64,000 bases of DNA from Maricaulis maris MCS10. Its GTDB lineage: Bacteria > Pseudomonadota > Alphaproteobacteria > Caulobacterales > Maricaulaceae. Positions 46,101 to 53,772 of this stretch are shown piece after piece. The translations under genes were made by a program, and so were the position numbers. Under the pieces are notes generated by a model. That model was not told the DNA's origin. It made no database searches and worked only from the letters and a program-made list of their open reading frames with translations. Location: assembly GCF_000014745.1 (NCBI RefSeq), contig NC_008347.1, forward strand, positions 2,186,001 through 2,250,000, given 5' to 3'. Position 1 is the stretch's first letter; each line of letters begins with the position of its first letter.

Positions 46101-46199
46101 GCCGTGACTTTGGCGCGCCTTTGAGTCATATTATATGACCTAAAATGAGCGATAGCGTCCCGCCGCACCTGCATGGTCGCCGGAGAGGGCGTCGACCGA

Positions 46200-46562
46200 G
46201 TGAGCGTGATGATCGAGTTACAAAAGCCCTCCACCAAACCCCGCGACTTCACCGCCTATCGGATCCGTGAATACACAGCACTCGTCGAAGCCTTGGTCGC
46301 GGCGCGCCAGCGCCTCGCCAGCGGTCCCGAAATCCTGTCGCTGGTCAATGAGCTGGTCATCGTGACCGAAGAAATCCTCGACTTCACGGACAGCTGTGGC
46401 GAAGCCGGCAAGGCGCGCGCTTGCTGCGCCGAGGCCGAACACTTCATGGCCGGGCTGATCGAACACGCCGAAGCCATCCGCGCCGCCAATGGCGCCTTCG
46501 GCTCCCGCTTCATCGATTTCATCCAGCACATGCCAATCGAAGCCCCTCGCCGGGCGGCCTGA
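46200..46562 (+). CDS. hypothetical helical protein
   Basis: About 120 residues from a GTG with GGAGAGGG upstream; an ATG at 46209 or 46173 could also start it. Helical, with VEALVAARQRLASG, LVNELVIVTEEILDFTDSCG and Cys-containing GKARACCAEAEHFMAGLIEH. No family recognised. It ends directly before a GIY-YIG gene remnant, the start of the repeat region. Confidence 0.6.
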   Translation: MSVMIELQKPSTKPRDFTAYRIREYTALVEALVAARQRLASGPEILSLVNELVIVTEEILDFTDSCGEAGKARACCAEAEHFMAGLIEHAEAIRAANGAFGSRFIDFIQHMPIEAPRRAA

Positions 46563-46567
46563 TCGAA

Positions 46568-46648
46568 ATCAAGAAGCAACTCGGCTGGTTCGACAACCGG
46601 GGTGAATTCGACGAGCAGGTGCCGATCGTGACCCGCCTCAAAGACTGA
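46568..46648 (+). pseudogene. GIY-YIG nuclease remnant 1 (internal deletion)
   Basis: Reads IKKQLGWFDNRGEFDEQVPI then VTRLKD and stop. This joins the middle (KQLGW) and the end (FDxRGxFDEQVPIVTRL) of the protein encoded at 46854-47195. The missing part lies between TGGTACGA and TGGTTCGA in the full gene, suggesting deletion by short homology. A 124-bp element follows 25 bases later. Confidence 0.85.
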
Positions 46649-46673
46649 GAATTTTCTGCAATGATGAGCTAAA

Positions 46674-46797
46674 CGTCGGTCCCGGATCGCGCTTCGCGCG
46701 TCCGGGAAAAATTTGTGTGTGACGCGTCAAACAACCCGGCTCATTTCCCCCGGACGAAGCCCGGCTAAAGCCGGGCGCAGATCCGGGGCCGACGGGA
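46674..46797. repeat. 124-bp double-hairpin element, copy 1
   Basis: Starts CGTCGG and ends CCGACGGGA; inverted ends. First hairpin TCCCGGA-TCGCGC-TTCG-CGCG-TCCGGGA, second built on GCCCGGC/GCCGGGC within CCCCGGA/TCCGGGG. Follows GIY-YIG remnant 1. Confidence 0.92.
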
Positions 46798-46853
46798 CGA
46801 GCAGCAAAACTCTCCCATTGCGATAAATCACGCATTAAGCAATTATAGATTGC

Positions 46854-47195
46854 ATGACGATGCTCGCGCCGGAAGCCGTCTATCTCTTGTTCAGCCGCCC
46901 GCACGGCGCGCTCTATGTCGGCCGCACGAAGGACCTGATCTGGCGAACCTGGCAGCATCGTACCGGCGCAATTCCCGGTCACACCAAGCGCCATGGCATC
47001 AAGCAACTCGGCTGGTACGAATGGCATGACGGCTTCGAATCCGCCGCCCACCGCGAATACCTGATCAAGCGCTGGCGACGCGCCTGGAAGATCGCCCTGA
47101 TCGAAGCGATGAACCCCGGCTGGAAAGACCTCTGGTTCGACATCCGCGGTGATTTCGACGAACAGGTGCCGATTGTGACCCGCCTCGAAGATTGA
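46854..47195 (+). CDS. GIY-YIG nuclease family protein (complete copy)
   Basis: 113 residues, UPF0213/YhbQ-like. GIY-YIG block: VYLLFSRPHGALYVGRTKDL, with catalytic-type Arg in IWRTWQHR and Glu in AHREYLIKRW. The C-terminal KIALIEAMNPGWKDLW is typical of the family. Single-domain GIY-YIG proteins have unclear roles; some nick DNA. Here a 124-bp palindromic element starts 25 bases after the stop, and two truncated copies of the same gene flank it with the same downstream element, so gene and element appear to travel together. Confidence 0.92.
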   Translation: MTMLAPEAVYLLFSRPHGALYVGRTKDLIWRTWQHRTGAIPGHTKRHGIKQLGWYEWHDGFESAAHREYLIKRWRRAWKIALIEAMNPGWKDLWFDIRGDFDEQVPIVTRLED

Positions 47196-47220
47196 GCGTT
47201 TTCTGAGTCGATGAGCTCAA

Positions 47221-47344
47221 CGTCGGTCCCGGATCGCGCTTCGCGCGTCCGGGAAAAATGTGTGTACAAAACTTCCAACATCCCAGCTCATTTCCCCCGG
47301 ACGAAGCCCGGCGAAAGCCGGGCGCAGATCCGGGGCCGACGGGA
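47221..47344. repeat. 124-bp double-hairpin element, copy 2
   Basis: Same structure and ends as copy 1, with differences mainly between the two hairpins (GTGTACAAAACTTCCAACATCC region). Follows the complete GIY-YIG gene. Confidence 0.92.
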
Positions 47345-47401
47345 TGTGCAGCAGTCGCTCCGACCCAAGGCGGTCGACGGCACCTCCGCCAGGTGAGCCT
47401 T

Positions 47402-47464
47402 CAATTCGACAACCGGGGTAAATTCGACGAGCAGGTGCCAATCATCTCACCCATCGAGCACTGA
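47402..47464 (+). pseudogene. GIY-YIG nuclease remnant 2 (3' end only)
   Basis: Reads QFDNRGKFDEQVPIISPIEH then stop: the last 20 or so codons of the GIY-YIG gene, more diverged than remnant 1. The element copy 3 begins 25 bases after its stop, the same spacing as in the other two units. Confidence 0.82.
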
Positions 47465-47489
47465 GACTCGTCTGCAATGATGAGCTAAA

Positions 47490-47613
47490 CGTCGGTCCCG
47501 GATCGCGCTGCGCGCGTCCGGGAAAAATTTGTGTGTGACGCGTCTATCAACCCAGCTCATTTCCCCCGGACGAAGCCCGGCAAAAGCCGGGCGCAGTTCC
47601 GGGGCCGACGGGA
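47490..47613. repeat. 124-bp double-hairpin element, copy 3
   Basis: As copy 1; the loop of the first hairpin reads TGCG rather than TTCG. Follows GIY-YIG remnant 2. Confidence 0.92.
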
Positions 47614-48038
47614 TGTGCAGCAGCCAATTCAACGCCATAAACTTGGCAGTCACCCGGTGCGTGTCTTCAAGACGCCCATCTAGCCGGAACGGCCCCGGTG
47701 CGAGCACATTCCTGCTCAAGTCCACAACGACTGTATGTTTCCAATCTAAGATGCACCTGCAGGGCACCATCTGCGGCTCTCGGCAAATCGGACAACTGAA
47801 CAGTCTGCACAAAGTAGCACGGCTCCTTTTGACCGAGCAGGATGCCAATTTCACTTTGCCCTGCCATCACGATCCAAATTCCATAAATCGGTCGTTCAAA
47901 CGCTTGTCCCAACCCCACAAGCAGCTCTTCGGTCGAATTCACAGTCCCGAGCGACAACCGCTCCGCATGGGGAAGCCCAGCCTCCTCCGCGGCACAAATA
48001 CTGTCTCGGGTGAGACTAACTTTTGTTCCCGAGTTCAT
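47614..48038 (-). pseudogene. hypothetical gene, possibly frameshifted and truncated by element copy 3
   Basis: The frame starting with an ATG at 48038 (AGGGGGA upstream) gives 123 residues to a stop at 47667: NSGTKVSLTRDSICAAEEAG and PIYGIWIVMAGQSEIGILLG look coding. After about residue 100 (near 47745) the next frame looks more protein-like (VVVDLSRNVLAPGPFRLDGR then LEDTHRVTAKFMAL), so a single-base shift is likely. That second frame runs on into the repeat copy 3, which may have replaced the true 3' end. GC is lower than in neighbours, suggesting transfer. No family recognised. Confidence 0.45.
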
Positions 48039-48108
48039 GCGAAAGTCCCCCTGGCGAAAGCTGCCCGCTAATCGTTCGAGTACCGGGATTGCCAATCATT
48101 GTGCCGAC

Positions 48109-48230
48109 CGTTGGTCCCGGATCGCGCTGCGCGCGTCCGGGAAAAATATGTGTGTGACGCGTCTAACAACCCGGCTCTTTTCCCCCGGACGAAGCCCGGC
48201 AAAAGCCGGGCGCAGATCCGGGGCCGACGA
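48109..48230. repeat. 122-bp double-hairpin element, copy 4 (solo)
   Basis: Same element without any GIY-YIG sequence upstream; the left end reads CGTTGG instead of CGTCGG and the right end is GACGA. Confidence 0.9.
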
Positions 48231-48267
48231 GCGGGTCAACCACTCGCCTGTTCAACACCCACCCCAC

Positions 48268-48360
48268 GCGAACAAAAACCGAACAATCACACATCCCTCC
48301 CTTGGGATCGGGCGCCAATCGGTCCAGTATGTCGCATTGAATCGGTTCGACAAAAAGGGG
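48268..48360. repeat. 93-bp direct repeat, left copy
   Basis: Near-identical to 49093-49185, which holds the start and ribosome site of the exported-protein gene. Read on the minus strand this copy keeps AGGGAGGG and GTG and encodes VIVRFLFAWGGC before a stop, so it looks like a truncated duplicate of that gene start. The rest of 48039-48368 apart from element copy 4 holds nothing else. Confidence 0.88.
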
Positions 48361-48368
48361 CGGCGGCC

Positions 48369-49115
48369 CTATCCGTCACAGATTGCGGATGCACCTGCGT
48401 CCGCCAGTCTTGATGCCAGGCGGGCCAGGGCCTCCTCCCAGCCTGACGGGCTGGCGAGAAAGACAGTGCCGAGCGGTCGGCCAATCAGATCGCCCTGCCC
48501 GGCACCATGACCGCAACGCCCCGGTGTTCGCGTCGCCCCATCGATCGAAGCGCCATCGCGCCAATGCCAGCAGGTTTCCTCGCCCGAGGCATCTCGCCCC
48601 CAGACGCTGGTAACTCCACCTTCTTGTACAAGACCGACCCGGCTCTCTACCCCGAGCACTGTGAAGCCGGTCGCAGACAGGATTGTCCGCCACCGGCCAT
48701 CCTCACTCTGACTGAGCAGCCAGTGCTCGGCCCCATGCCAGCGGAGATTGGCTATCACCAACTCGTCCTGCCCGTCGGCATTGAAATCCCGGACCCCCAG
48801 GCGGAGCAAACCGCCCATCGTCTCATAGGTCGTAGCCACAGACCCGTTCCAGACCGGCTCCAGTCGGACCTCACCATCGCGCCTTGCATACAGCAGCACA
48901 CGCACATCGCCAGCGACACGCTGGGCACTGACGATCAATTCCGTCTCATCATCCAGCTGAAAGGAGCGCGGCCCGACAAGGCAGTGAAACGGGTTCAGGG
49001 CGGCACCAGAACCCGCCGGCACCGTGAGTATCTCAATAGTCGGCGCATCCTGAGCGCCGACCTGCCCTGCCACTGAGGCCAGCATCACCCATGCGAACAA
49101 AAAACGAACAATCAC
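48369..49115 (-). CDS. exported protein with FG-GAP-like repeat, unknown function
   Basis: 248 residues from a GTG with AGGGAGGG just upstream. Signal peptide (FLFAWVMLASVAGQVGA) then a beta-rich domain; DFNADGQDELVIANL is the calcium-binding-like motif of FG-GAP/VCBS repeats. Two Cys in EETCWHWR and PGRCGHG may pair. Probably periplasmic. Its start region is duplicated at 48268-48360, so the gene is bracketed by 93-bp direct repeats. It diverges from the helicase gene. Confidence 0.75.
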   Translation of the reverse strand: MIVRFLFAWVMLASVAGQVGAQDAPTIEILTVPAGSGAALNPFHCLVGPRSFQLDDETELIVSAQRVAGDVRVLLYARRDGEVRLEPVWNGSVATTYETMGGLLRLGVRDFNADGQDELVIANLRWHGAEHWLLSQSEDGRWRTILSATGFTVLGVESRVGLVQEGGVTSVWGRDASGEETCWHWRDGASIDGATRTPGRCGHGAGQGDLIGRPLGTVFLASPSGWEEALARLASRLADAGASAICDG

Positions 49116-49185
49116 ACATCCCTCCCTTGGGATCGGGCGCCAATCAGGTCAGTATGACGGATTGAATCGGTTCGACAAACAGGGG
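49093..49185. repeat. 93-bp direct repeat, right copy (gene start of 48369-49115)
   Basis: Contains the GTG start and ribosome site of the exported-protein gene and about 70 bases upstream. Pairs with 48268-48360 in the same orientation. Confidence 0.88.
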
Positions 49186-49217
49186 TTGCCCCCGCCGTCC
49201 AAGCAGCAGGGAATTGC

Positions 49218-51509
49218 ATGTCCGGTCTTTCCATCTCCGACATGGCGCGGCCCGCGCCGCCGACGCCCTATCTTGACGGGCTGAATGCCGAGCAGCGCGC
49301 GGCCGTGGAAGCCATGGATGGTCCGGTCCTGGTTCTGGCGGGCGCCGGCACCGGCAAGACCCGCGTTTTGACCACACGACTTGCCCATATCCTTGCCACC
49401 GGTCGCGCCCGGCCGTGGGAGATCCTTGCTGTCACCTTCACCAACAAGGCGGCGCGGGAGATGAAGGAGCGGGTCGGCAAGATCATTGGCGAGGCGGTCG
49501 AGGGCGTGCCCTGGTTGGGCACATTCCACTCGGTGTCGGCCCAGATCCTGCGCCGCCATGCCGAGCTGGTGGATCTGAAATCCTCCTTCACCATTCTCGA
49601 CACTGACGACCAGCTGCGCCTGATGAAGCAAATCATCCAGGCCGAAAATATCGACGAGAAACGCTGGACGCCGCGCCATCTCGCCAGCCTGATTGATGGC
49701 TGGAAGAATCGCGGGCTGATGCCGGACCAGCTGGGCGAGGACGACAAATGGGCCTTCGCCGAGGGGCGCGGGCAGGACCTCTACCGCATCTACCAGTCGC
49801 GCCTGAAGACACTGAACGCCTGTGATTTCGGCGATCTCTTGCTGCACACGCTGCACATTTTCAAGGACAATCCCGACGTCCTGAAATTCTATCACGACAA
49901 GTTCCGCTATCTCCTCGTCGACGAGTATCAGGACACCAATATCGCCCAGTATCTCTGGCTGCGGCTTTTGGCCCAGGGGACGGGAAACATCTGCTGTGTG
50001 GGTGATGACGACCAGTCGATCTATGGCTGGCGTGGCGCCGAGGTCGACAACATCCTCCGCTTTGAAAAGGACTTTTCCGGCGCCACCGTGATCCGGCTGG
50101 AACGCAATTACCGCTCGACCGCGCATATCCTGGGCGCCGCCTCGGGCCTGATCGCCGCCAACCGCTCCCGCCTGGGCAAGACGCTGTGGACCGATGATGC
50201 CGAGGGCGAGAAGGTCCAGGTGCGCGGCATCTGGGATGGCGAGGCCGAGGCCCGTTTTGTCGCCGAGGAGATCGAGAACTGGGTCTCCGGTCAGCGCGCC
50301 TATTCCGACAGCGCCGTGCTGGTCCGCGCCGCCTGGCAGATGCGCGCCTTTGAAGACCGCTTCATCATGCTGGGCCTGCCCTACAAGGTGATCGGCGGGC
50401 CGCGCTTTTTCGAGCGCGCCGAGGTCCGCGACGCCCACGCCTATCTGCGCCTGGTGCGCTCGCCGGAAGATGATCTCGCCTTCGAGCGCATCGTCAACAC
50501 GCCCAAGCGCGGCATTGGCGACACCACCGTCCAGAAGATCGCCGTCACCGCCCGCGCCATGGGCGTGCCGATGACCGAGGCAACCCGGGTCATGCTGGGA
50601 ACCGACGAGATCCGCGGCAAGGCCCGCACGGCGCTGGGCGTCTTCCTGCGCGATGTGGAACGCTGGCGCGAACAGTCCGAACAGAGCCGTCTGGACGAGC
50701 TGGCCGAGATCATTCTCGACGAGAGCGGCTATACCGCCATGTGGCGCGAGGACAAGACGCCCCAGGCCGCCGGCAAGCTGGAAAACCTCAAGGAGCTTGT
50801 CCGCTCCATGGGCGAGTACGACACGCTGGAAGCCTATCTCGAACACGTCGCCTTGTTGACCGATGCCGATCGCAAGCCGGACGAGGACGAGATCTCGCTG
50901 ATGACGCTGCACGGCGCCAAGGGCCTGGAATTCCCGCTCGTCTTCCTGCCCGGTTGGGAAGAGACCGTCTTCCCCTCGCAGCGCTCGCTGGATGAGGGCG
51001 GCACGCGCTCGCTCGAGGAAGAACGCCGTCTCGCCTATGTCGGCATTACCCGCGCCCGCGAACGCGCCATCATCACCTTCACCGCCAACCGCATGATCTA
51101 TGGCCGCTGGCAGACGGTCATCCCGTCGCGCTTCATCGATGAAATGCCCGTCGACCATGTCGAGGCGCGCTCGGAAACCGGCTATTATGACAGCGGTCCG
51201 GGCTTTGAAAGCGTCAGCCAGCAACCCGACGCCATGGCGTCCAGTTATTCCAGCCCGGGCTGGAAACGCTATCAGGCCAACCAGCAATCCGGCCGCCGCT
51301 CCGCCCCGCCCACCATCAATGCCAAGGCCACGCTCATTGAGAGCGGCGGGTCCGACACCCAAGGCACCTGGCGCGCCGGCGACCGCGTCTTCCACGACAA
51401 GTTCGGCTACGGCACGGTGAAAAAGGCCGATGGCTCGAAATACACCGTGAAATTCGACAAGGCCGGCGAGAAAAAGGTGGTGGAGAATTTCTTGCGGGAA
51501 TTGCCATAG
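49218..51509 (+). CDS. uvrD: UvrD/PcrA-type superfamily 1 DNA helicase
   Basis: 763 residues. SF1A 3'-5' helicase acting in nucleotide excision and mismatch repair. Motifs in order: Q-motif LNAEQRAAVEA, Walker A AGAGTGKTRVLTTRLAHILA near residue 38, motif II LLVDEYQDTN, motif III DQSIYGWRGAE, motif IV LERNYRS, and late VGITRARERA. The C-terminal 45 residues (GDRVFHDKFGYGTVKKADGS) form the PcrA/UvrD Tudor-like domain that binds RNA polymerase. ATG at 49218. A very long open frame on the opposite strand is a codon-bias shadow. Confidence 0.95.
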   Translation: MSGLSISDMARPAPPTPYLDGLNAEQRAAVEAMDGPVLVLAGAGTGKTRVLTTRLAHILATGRARPWEILAVTFTNKAAREMKERVGKIIGEAVEGVPWLGTFHSVSAQILRRHAELVDLKSSFTILDTDDQLRLMKQIIQAENIDEKRWTPRHLASLIDGWKNRGLMPDQLGEDDKWAFAEGRGQDLYRIYQSRLKTLNACDFGDLLLHTLHIFKDNPDVLKFYHDKFRYLLVDEYQDTNIAQYLWLRLLAQGTGNICCVGDDDQSIYGWRGAEVDNILRFEKDFSGATVIRLERNYRSTAHILGAASGLIAANRSRLGKTLWTDDAEGEKVQVRGIWDGEAEARFVAEEIENWVSGQRAYSDSAVLVRAAWQMRAFEDRFIMLGLPYKVIGGPRFFERAEVRDAHAYLRLVRSPEDDLAFERIVNTPKRGIGDTTVQKIAVTARAMGVPMTEATRVMLGTDEIRGKARTALGVFLRDVERWREQSEQSRLDELAEIILDESGYTAMWREDKTPQAAGKLENLKELVRSMGEYDTLEAYLEHVALLTDADRKPDEDEISLMTLHGAKGLEFPLVFLPGWEETVFPSQRSLDEGGTRSLEEERRLAYVGITRARERAIITFTANRMIYGRWQTVIPSRFIDEMPVDHVEARSETGYYDSGPGFESVSQQPDAMASSYSSPGWKRYQANQQSGRRSAPPTINAKATLIESGGSDTQGTWRAGDRVFHDKFGYGTVKKADGSKYTVKFDKAGEKKVVENFLRELP

Positions 51510-51553
51510 GGGGGAGGTCCTCGCCCTTGATGGGGAAAGGCCTGCCGGTATTT

Positions 51554-51694
51554 TCCTCCCCACGCGTGGGGAGGTGGATCGCCCGCAGGGCGAGACGGAG
51601 GGGTGACGCCGCAGGCGGCATGGGCCGCTCCTCGCTGCGCTCGCCCCCTTCGACCCGGCGCGACGCGCCGGCCCACTTCCCCCGCGAGCGGGGG
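51554..51694. repeat. intergenic palindromic repeat block between uvrD and prmA
   Basis: Contains CCTCCCCACG-CGTGGGGAGG (51555-51574, perfect), GCCCGCAGGGC, and CCCCCGC-GA-GCGGGGG (51679-51694). The text resembles repeats found in many alphaproteobacterial intergenic regions. It is not related to the 124-bp element. Confidence 0.75.
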
Positions 51695-51791
51695 CAGAAA
51701 GCGGAACAGGGTCCCGCGCCCCACACCCCTCCCCGCTTGATTTCCCGTCCGTCAGCGTCCACACCCGCCGCCTGATCCGGAGACCTTGCCC

Positions 51792-52652
51792 ATGACCACG
51801 CTTTGGCGCCTGACGGCCCTGTCCGATTTTGCCACCCTTGCCGATGTTGTCGAACGGCTCGACGAGGCCCATCCGGCCGTCGCGCTCAGCTGGGCGATCT
51901 TCGAGGAGAGCGATGGGGCGCGGCTGGACGTGCTGTTTCAGTCCATGCCGGACGAAGCGGCCTTCCGCCGCGCCTCGGGCCTCGCCGAGGATATCCTGGT
52001 CGAGTTCGGGCCACTGCCGGAAGAGGATTGGGTTCGCCTGTCACTGCAAGGCCTCAAGCCGGTCGAAGGCGGGCGTTTCACCCTGTTCGGTGCCCATGAC
52101 CGCGACGCCGTTGCCGCCGGCCAGATCGGCATCGAGATCGAAGCCGGACCGGCTTTCGGGACCGGCCATCACGGCACCACACGTGGCTGCCTGATCGCCT
52201 TTTCAGAAATGCTGGACGCCGGCGCCGATCCGAAGACGGTGTTCGATCTGGGCTGCGGCACCGCTGTCCTGGCCATCGCCGCCGCCAAGGCGCTGCCGGC
52301 CGCCGAAGTGCTGGCATCGGACATCGACCCTGAAGCCGTCGATGAAAGCACCGAGAACTGCACGAAGAACGCAACGCCCGGCATTGACTGTTTCGTCGCC
52401 GAAGGGCTCGACCATGCCAAGCTGGCCGGGCGTCAGTTCGAGCTGGTCTTCGCCAACATCCTCGCCGGCCCGCTGGTCGAACTGGCGCCCGGCGTCGCAG
52501 ACATCCTGGCACCCGGTGGCAAGGTCATCCTGTCCGGCCTGCTGACCGAACAGGAAGCCATGGTCCGGACCGCCTATGAGGCCGCCGGACTCACCGTCCA
52601 CCGCCAGCCGCCGCTGGAGGGTTGGGAAACCCTGGTCGCGACAAAGGGTTAG
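51792..52652 (+). CDS. prmA: ribosomal protein L11 methyltransferase
   Basis: 286 residues. PrmA trimethylates ribosomal protein L11. Seen: the catalytic-domain entry GPAFGTGHHGTTRGCLIAF, SAM motif I VFDLGCGTAVLAIAAAKALP, DIDPEA and the NPPY-equivalent VFANILAGPLVELAPG. An N-terminal alpha/beta L11-binding domain precedes it. ATG at 51792 with GGAG upstream; the TTG two codons earlier is not used. Confidence 0.95.
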   Translation: MTTLWRLTALSDFATLADVVERLDEAHPAVALSWAIFEESDGARLDVLFQSMPDEAAFRRASGLAEDILVEFGPLPEEDWVRLSLQGLKPVEGGRFTLFGAHDRDAVAAGQIGIEIEAGPAFGTGHHGTTRGCLIAFSEMLDAGADPKTVFDLGCGTAVLAIAAAKALPAAEVLASDIDPEAVDESTENCTKNATPGIDCFVAEGLDHAKLAGRQFELVFANILAGPLVELAPGVADILAPGGKVILSGLLTEQEAMVRTAYEAAGLTVHRQPPLEGWETLVATKG

Positions 52653-52655
52653 GCG

Positions 52656-53690
52656 CTACTCTTCGGCCTCTTGCAGACCGGCGAACAGGTCGGCCAGCTC
52701 GATCGACAGCGCCTGGAGGTTTTCGCTGTCGGCATTGCCGGCCAGCGCCACTGACACGCGTGGCTCGACATAGACGAGCAGGAAGGAGCGGCCGCCCGGC
52801 GAACCACCGGAATGCGCCGCATAACGCAGATCGATGTCGGACGCATAGCCGGCCCAGGGGCCCGGCAGATCGGTCCATCCTGCCAGCTCGATCATCTCAC
52901 CCGCGGCCAGGGCCTGCCCCATCGCAGCCAGCTCACGTGAGCTGGCCAGCAGACCACCCGCACCGAATTTGCACTCGGCCGACAGGCCGTCGATGATTTG
53001 CGGGCCCTCCCCGAGATCGACCCAATTGCTGGCCTTGTCGGCACCTTCCAGATCACGCCTGGCCAGATAGGTGTCGCCGAGCGCCACCTGCATGGCGGCA
53101 TCAAAACCCGTCGTCTCCGTCAGCTGCACCAGCAAATGACTCAGCAACACATAGCCATAGGTCGAGTAGGCCATTTCGCCGGTTGAAGACTGGGAAAGCG
53201 GTTCGTCGATGAAGTGACCCAGCGCGTCGGCCGGGGTTTCGCAGCGGCGATCCGAGAAGCTGATCCAGTCGGCCCGCGAAGTGTAGTGGCGAACGCCTGC
53301 CCGGTGCTCGAGCAGCGCGCGCAAGGTGACGGCGTCATAATGCGCCGGCAGGTCCGGGTCGATCTGCCGGACCGGTGTGTCGAGATCGAGGCCACCGGTC
53401 TGTTCAAGACGAACATAGGCCAGCGCTGTCAGCATCTTGGCCACCGAATAGACATTGTAGGGGCGGTCGACACCATCCGCATCATCGCGCTGCCAGCCGC
53501 CTTCGGCTTCCCAGACAATCCCGCCATCCACCATGACGGTGGCGTTGAGCGCAGGATAGGTTTGCGCCAGCGGGTCGAAGGCCGCCTGGGCCTGCTCGGC
53601 AAGCGAGGGCGCAGCAACCTGACCGGCCATACCCAGCCAGAGCGATGCGGCACTGGCGCTTGCGGTCAGAAAACTTCCAATCATGAACAT
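52656..53690 (-). CDS. beta-lactamase-fold serine hydrolase (class C/EstB family)
   Basis: 344 residues with a signal peptide (FLTASASAASLWLGMAGQVA). Serine-hydrolase motifs: SxxK as SVAK in YNVYSVAKMLTALAY, second motif YSTYGY in TGEMAYSTYGYVLLSHLLVQ, and late HSGGSPGGRSFLL in place of the KTG. Such proteins are periplasmic D-amino-peptidases, esterases or carboxypeptidases; not necessarily resistance enzymes. Its stop falls 4 bases after prmA's stop (convergent). It diverges from the LytTR regulator gene, with an 82-base shared promoter region. Confidence 0.88.
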   Translation of the reverse strand: MFMIGSFLTASASAASLWLGMAGQVAAPSLAEQAQAAFDPLAQTYPALNATVMVDGGIVWEAEGGWQRDDADGVDRPYNVYSVAKMLTALAYVRLEQTGGLDLDTPVRQIDPDLPAHYDAVTLRALLEHRAGVRHYTSRADWISFSDRRCETPADALGHFIDEPLSQSSTGEMAYSTYGYVLLSHLLVQLTETTGFDAAMQVALGDTYLARRDLEGADKASNWVDLGEGPQIIDGLSAECKFGAGGLLASSRELAAMGQALAAGEMIELAGWTDLPGPWAGYASDIDLRYAAHSGGSPGGRSFLLVYVEPRVSVALAGNADSENLQALSIELADLFAGLQEAEE

Positions 53691-53772
53691 CTGTGATCCT
53701 GTAGTTGACTTGCCCCCCGGCAAAGGGGGCACATGCGGTGAATTCCCGGGCTCGACCATCGCAAAAGGACGA

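Noticed and set aside
46674-48230. Possible CRISPR array
   Set aside because: Repeat units are about 124 bp with irregular gaps of 0.15-0.5 kb containing gene sequence; no short regular repeats or cas genes.
49149-51872. 907-codon open frame antisense to the helicase gene
   Set aside because: It is wholly opposite a gene with all SF1 helicase motifs, and its translation has no recognisable domain; long antisense frames are expected from strong GC3 bias.
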